A stretch of DNA of 63,302 bases from Burkholderia dolosa (GTDB lineage Bacteria; Pseudomonadota; Gammaproteobacteria; Burkholderiales; Burkholderiaceae), in NCBI RefSeq assembly GCF_902499135.1, contig NZ_CABVPR010000035.1, forward strand, positions 1 to 63,302, written 5' to 3'. Position 1 is the stretch's first letter, and each line of letters opens with the position of its first letter. Of this stretch, positions 60,060 to 63,302 are shown in pieces. A program made the translations under genes and the position numbers. The notes beneath the pieces were generated by a model. The model saw nothing but the letters and a program-made list of their open reading frames with translations. It searched no databases and was not told the DNA's origin.

Positions 60060-63000
60060 TTACTTCCACTGGTACAGCATGCCGGCGCCGATCACCTTCT
60101 GCGTGCCGCTGAAGCCGCCGTTGACCGACGCCTTCAGGTTCTCCGTGATGCGCGCCTGCATGCTGACCGCCATCGCCTTCTGACCGAGGAACGTCGATGC
60201 ACCGATCCCCATCCCGAAGTTCGCGTCGCGGTCGAGCTGCGGGATCGACGCCATCGCGCCGACGGCCGCGATACCCTGCTTCGCCATCTGGTCGGTCTGC
60301 TGCAGTTGCGAACCCAACGAGTTGATCTGTGCCTGCTGGCCCGACAGCGCGCTCGACAACGTCGTCTGCACCTGCGTCAGCTGGTTCACGTTCACCGCGT
60401 CGGTGCCTTGCGTACCGGGCGCGACGTTCGTGATCTGGCGCTGCTGCGTATCGCTGCCGACCGACACCACGTTCGAGCGGCCGCCGTCCGTCGAATTCGC
60501 GCCGATCGCGACCGAGTTCGAACCGGCGGTGGCGGTCGGACGATCGTTGCCCGTGCCGTTCATGTCAGCGGCGACGCCGTTGTTGTTGCTGGTGCGCGTC
60601 GTGTTGTTGTTGATCGTGGTCGACAGCTGGCTCAGCTGGTTGTTGATGCTCGTCACGCCCGTCGACAGCGACGCGACCGTGCTGTTCGTCGAGCTGAGGC
60701 CGGTCGACAGCGAGCTGATGCCGGTCGACGTCGACGTGGACAGCGACGTCAGATTGCTGTTCGTCGAGCTGAGGCCGGTGGACAGCGAACCGATCGCGGT
60801 CGACGTCGACGTCGACAGCGACGCGACCGTGCTGTTGGTCGAGCTCAGACCGGTGGACAGCGAGCTGATGCCGGTGGACAGCGACGAGATGTTCGACGCG
60901 GTGGACGTCGACAGTGCGTTGACCGCCCGGTTCGTCGCGTCGAGCTGGCTGCCGTTGATCGCGTCGGTGCTGGTCGGCGAGATCCGGCCGGCCGCGACGT
61001 TCGTGATCTGACGTTCCTGGCCCGGCTGGCCGACGCTCACCACGCCGACCGGCGAGCTGCCGGCGAACAGGTACGTGACGCCGCCGATCGTCGCGTTCTG
61101 CGTGCCGACCGCGGCAGTCGTCGCCGAGTTCGCGCCGAGTGCGATCGAGTTCGCGACGTTCGCGGTGGCGTTCGAACCGAATGCGAGCGCGTCGGCGGCG
61201 GTGGCCTTCGCGGCCGCGCCGTACGCTTGTGCGCCGGCGGCGCTCGCGAGCGCGCCGTTGCCGAGCGCGAGCGCGCCGGTGTCGGCTGCCGATGCGTTCC
61301 GACCGATCGCGACTGCGCCGGCCGACGACGCGTTCGAGCCGTCGCCGACCGCGACGCTGCCGTCGCCGGCAGCGCTGGCGTTCGTGCCTGCCGCGATCGC
61401 GTTGATGCCGGTCGCGCCGTCGTTGTCGTAGTTGCCTTGCTGCGTGCCGTTGTCGTTCACGCTGTAGTAGTGCGTTTTAGCGGCCTGGATCGCGGTCGAC
61501 GTCGACGTGGACAGCGACGCGACGGAGCTGTTGGTCGAGCTCAGGCCGGTGGACAGCGACGTGATGCCGGTCGAGGTCGACGTCGAAAGCGATGCGATCG
61601 AGCTGTTGGCGGACGACAAGCCGGTCGATGTGGAGGTCGACAGTGAGGTCAGCGAGCTGTTGGTCGAGCTGAGGCCGGTAGACAACGACGTGATGCCGGT
61701 CGAGGTCGACGTGGACAGCGACGCGATCGAGCTGTTGGCCGACGACAAGCCGGTCGATGTCGAGGTCGACAGTGAGGTCAGCGAGCTGTTGGTGGAGCTG
61801 AGGCCGGTAGAGAGCGACGTGATGCCGGTCGAAGTCGACGTCGAAAGCGACGTGATCGAGCTGTTGGCCGACGACAAGCCGGTCGACGCCGAAGTCGACA
61901 ACGAGGTCACCGAGCTGTTTGTCGAGCTGAGGCCGGTGGAAAGCGAGCCGATGCCCGTGGAGGTCGACGTCGACAGCGAAGTCAGCGAGCTATCGGTCGA
62001 GCTGAGGCCCGTGGACAGCGAGCTGATGCCGGTCGAGGCCGACGTGGACAGCGACGTGATCGAACTGTTCGCGGACGACAGACCGGTCGACGTCGAGGTC
62101 GACAGCGAAGTCACCGAGCTATTGGTCGAGCTGAGGCCCGTGGACAGCGAGCTGATGCCGGTCGAGGCCGACGTGGAAAGCGACGTGATCGAGCTGTTCG
62201 CGGACGACAGACCGGTCGACGTCGAAGTCGACAGCGAAGTCACCGAGCTGTTGGTCGAGCTGAGGCCGGTTGACAACGACGAGATGCCGGTAGAAGTCGA
62301 AGTCGACAGCGACGCGATCGAGCTGTTCGCCGTCGAGATGCCCGTGGAGGCAGACGTGGACAGCGACGTGATCGAGCTATTCGCGGACGACAGCCCCGTC
62401 GACGCGGACGTCGACAGCGAAGTCACCGAACTGTTGGTGGAACTGAGGCCGGTGGAAAGCGAGCCGATACCGGTCGACGCCGACGTCGACAGCGAGGTCA
62501 GCGAACTATTGGTCGAGCTCAGCCCCGTGGAAAGCGACGTAATGCCGGTCGACAGCGACGAAATCGCGCTGCTGGACGACGACACGGTAGTCGACAGCGA
62601 ATCGACGGCCGAATTGGTCGCGAACAGCTGCGAGCCGTTGATCGCGTCGGTGCTGGCCGCGGTGATCCGGCCGGCCGCGACGTTGGTGATCTGCCGCTCG
62701 GCGCCCGGCGCGCCGACGCTTACTACGCTGGTCGGATTGCCGCCAGCGAAGGCTTGTGTCGCCCCGCCCAGCGTGCCGGTCGGCGTCGGGTTCGGTGCCG
62801 CGGTGACGGAATTGCTGCCGAGGGCCACGTCGTTCGCGTTGTTGGCTACGGCGTTCTGGCCGAGCGCGATAGCGCCGTTCGCTTTCGCAGCCGCGCTGTC
62901 GCCGACGGCAACCGCGCTTGCGCCCGCGGCGCTCGCCTTCACGCCCGCGGCCAGCGAATTGACGCCGGTTGCGCCGTCGTTGTTGTAGTTGGCCTGCTGC

Positions 63001-63302
63001 GTGCCGCCGTCGTTGACGCTGTAGTAGTGCGTTTTCGCCGCCTGAATGGCGGTCGACGTCGACGTGGACAGCGACGAGATGCTGCTCGAGGTCGACGTCG
63101 AAAGCGACGTGACCGAGCTGTTCGTCGAGCTCAGACCAGTCGACAACGAGTTGATGCCGGTCGAAGTCGACGTCGAGAGCGACGCGATCCAGCTATTGGC
63201 CGAGGACAAGCCGGTCGATGCCGAAGTGGACAGCGAAGTCACCGAGCTGTTGGTCGAGCTGAGTCCAGTAGAGAGCGAGCCGATGCCGGTCGAGGTCGAA
63301 GT
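60060..63302 (-). CDS. Trimeric autotransporter adhesin (YadA-like), C-terminal part; 5' end outside the window
   Basis: The visible 1080 residues are the C-terminal part of a larger type Vc adhesin; the frame is open to the right edge. From N to C: Ser/Thr stalk; a head block (63060-62590) with YadA-type repeats (AVAVGDSAAAKANGAIALGQNAVANNANDVALGSNSV) and a neck (NVAAGRITAASTDAINGSQLF); a long Ser/Thr stalk (62590-61500); a second head block with a near-copy of the first neck; a shorter stalk; a final neck (NVAPGTQGTDAVNVNQL); a coiled coil; and the YadA membrane anchor (GIAAVGAMASIPQLD... ending GAGMLYQWK). The anchor forms a 12-stranded trimeric pore in the outer membrane. The stalk is nearly free of charged residues. 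Confidence 0.95.
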   Translation of the reverse strand, partial: TSTSTGIGSLSTGLSSTNSSVTSLSTSASTGLSSANSWIASLSTSTSTGINSLSTGLSSTNSSVTSLSTSTSSSISSLSTSTSTAIQAAKTHYYSVNDGGTQQANYNNDGATGVNSLAAGVKASAAGASAVAVGDSAAAKANGAIALGQNAVANNANDVALGSNSVTAAPNPTPTGTLGGATQAFAGGNPTSVVSVGAPGAERQITNVAAGRITAASTDAINGSQLFATNSAVDSLSTTVSSSSSAISSLSTGITSLSTGLSSTNSSLTSLSTSASTGIGSLSTGLSSTNSSVTSLSTSASTGLSSANSSITSLSTSASTGISTANSSIASLSTSTSTGISSLSTGLSSTNSSVTSLSTSTSTGLSSANSSITSLSTSASTGISSLSTGLSSTNSSVTSLSTSTSTGLSSANSSITSLSTSASTGISSLSTGLSSTDSSLTSLSTSTSTGIGSLSTGLSSTNSSVTSLSTSASTGLSSANSSITSLSTSTSTGITSLSTGLSSTNSSLTSLSTSTSTGLSSANSSIASLSTSTSTGITSLSTGLSSTNSSLTSLSTSTSTGLSSANSSIASLSTSTSTGITSLSTGLSSTNSSVASLSTSTSTAIQAAKTHYYSVNDNGTQQGNYDNDGATGINAIAAGTNASAAGDGSVAVGDGSNASSAGAVAIGRNASAADTGALALGNGALASAAGAQAYGAAAKATAADALAFGSNATANVANSIALGANSATTAAVGTQNATIGGVTYLFAGSSPVGVVSVGQPGQERQITNVAAGRISPTSTDAINGSQLDATNRAVNALSTSTASNISSLSTGISSLSTGLSSTNSTVASLSTSTSTAIGSLSTGLSSTNSNLTSLSTSTSTGISSLSTGLSSTNSTVASLSTGVTSINNQLSQLSTTINNNTTRTSNNNGVAADMNGTGNDRPTATAGSNSVAIGANSTDGGRSNVVSVGSDTQQRQITNVAPGTQGTDAVNVNQLTQVQTTLSSALSGQQAQINSLGSQLQQTDQMAKQGIAAVGAMASIPQLDRDANFGMGIGASTFLGQKAMAVSMQARITENLKASVNGGFSGTQKVIGAGMLYQWK
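61500..62590 (-). repeat. Ser/Thr-rich stalk-coding repeats of the trimeric autotransporter
   Basis: About 360 codons made of three alternating modules: SLSTSTSTGI(S), SLSTGLSSTNSS(V/L)T and SLST(S)TSTGLSSANSSIT. Ser and Thr make up well over half of the residues. Near-identical DNA units repeat in tandem, so recombination could change stalk length. Leu/Ile/Val fall at heptad-like positions, which fits a trimeric coiled coil. Confidence 0.85.

Noticed and set aside
61507-62988. Long plus-strand frame of ~490 codons opposite the autotransporter stalk, encoding an acidic repetitive protein
   Set aside because: It is the antisense of a repetitive Ser/Thr-coding tract: repeated TCG/AGC/ACC codons read backwards give Asp/Glu/Val repeats without stops. 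The minus strand has heads, necks and a YadA anchor.

Overview
This 63.3-kb window is high-GC DNA with strong G/C third-position codon bias. Its gene content (Burkholderia-type general porin, leucine/isovalerate liu operon, MetE-MetR, MHS-family transporter, kumamolisin-type peptidase, YadA-like trimeric autotransporter) points to Burkholderia sensu stricto, most likely an accessory-rich stretch of a secondary chromosome. I see no rRNA, tRNA, CRISPR array, insertion sequence or prophage.

Layout. 1-1.15 kb: an array of decayed ~140-bp repeats that are copies of the 3' end of the adjacent phosphate permease gene. 1.1-6.2 kb: PiT phosphate permease, then the divergent metR/metE pair with a clear inverted repeat between them. 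6.3-11 kb: guanidinobutyrase plus MHS transporter operon, a divergent LysR regulator, and an Lrp-type regulator divergent from a LysE-type exporter. 11.2-14.6 kb: an acid-peptidase pair (S53 and S10) separated by a terminator. 14.8-20.5 kb: nadE, an EamA permease, a small hypothetical gene, a DeoR regulator, a two-HKD phospholipase-D-like protein, and two intergenic tandem repeats. 20.6-24.7 kb: TetR regulator, amine-type FAD oxidase and ALDH7-type dehydrogenase, probably one catabolic unit. 24.8-32.6 kb: MscS-type channel, MFS permease, L,D-transpeptidase, Tat-exported nucleoside hydrolase. 32.6-39.4 kb: MocR regulator divergent from a PaiB-like protein, thioredoxin-like protein, OmpR/EnvZ two-component pair, phosphoesterase, acetyltransferase. 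39.9-45.8 kb: porin, secreted beta-propeller protein, TonB-dependent siderophore receptor with a Fur-box-like site. 46-52.6 kb: TetR regulator and liuABCD, flanked by a matching pair of operator-like palindromes. 52.9-63.3 kb: three DUF2827 (putative glycosyltransferase-like) genes, an EAL protein with a small partner, a DUF4019 protein, an OmpA-type lipoprotein, and the C-terminal part of a large Ser/Thr-rich trimeric autotransporter that runs off the right edge.

How the genes work together. The clearest modules are MetR/MetE methionine synthesis, guanidinobutyrate use (hydrolase, transporter, regulator), leucine/isovalerate breakdown (liuABCD, with no HMG-CoA lyase in view), and a probable lysine/pipecolate or polyamine oxidation module. 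The most interesting region is the right-hand 10 kb. There an almost charge-free Ser/Thr stalk adhesin lies on the same strand as, and just upstream of, an OmpA-like lipoprotein and two DUF2827 genes, with a third DUF2827 gene close by. I propose, as inference only, a dedicated adhesin-modification locus. Short intergenic tandem repeats (6-, 8-, 9- and 10-mers) recur through the window and may be variable-number loci.
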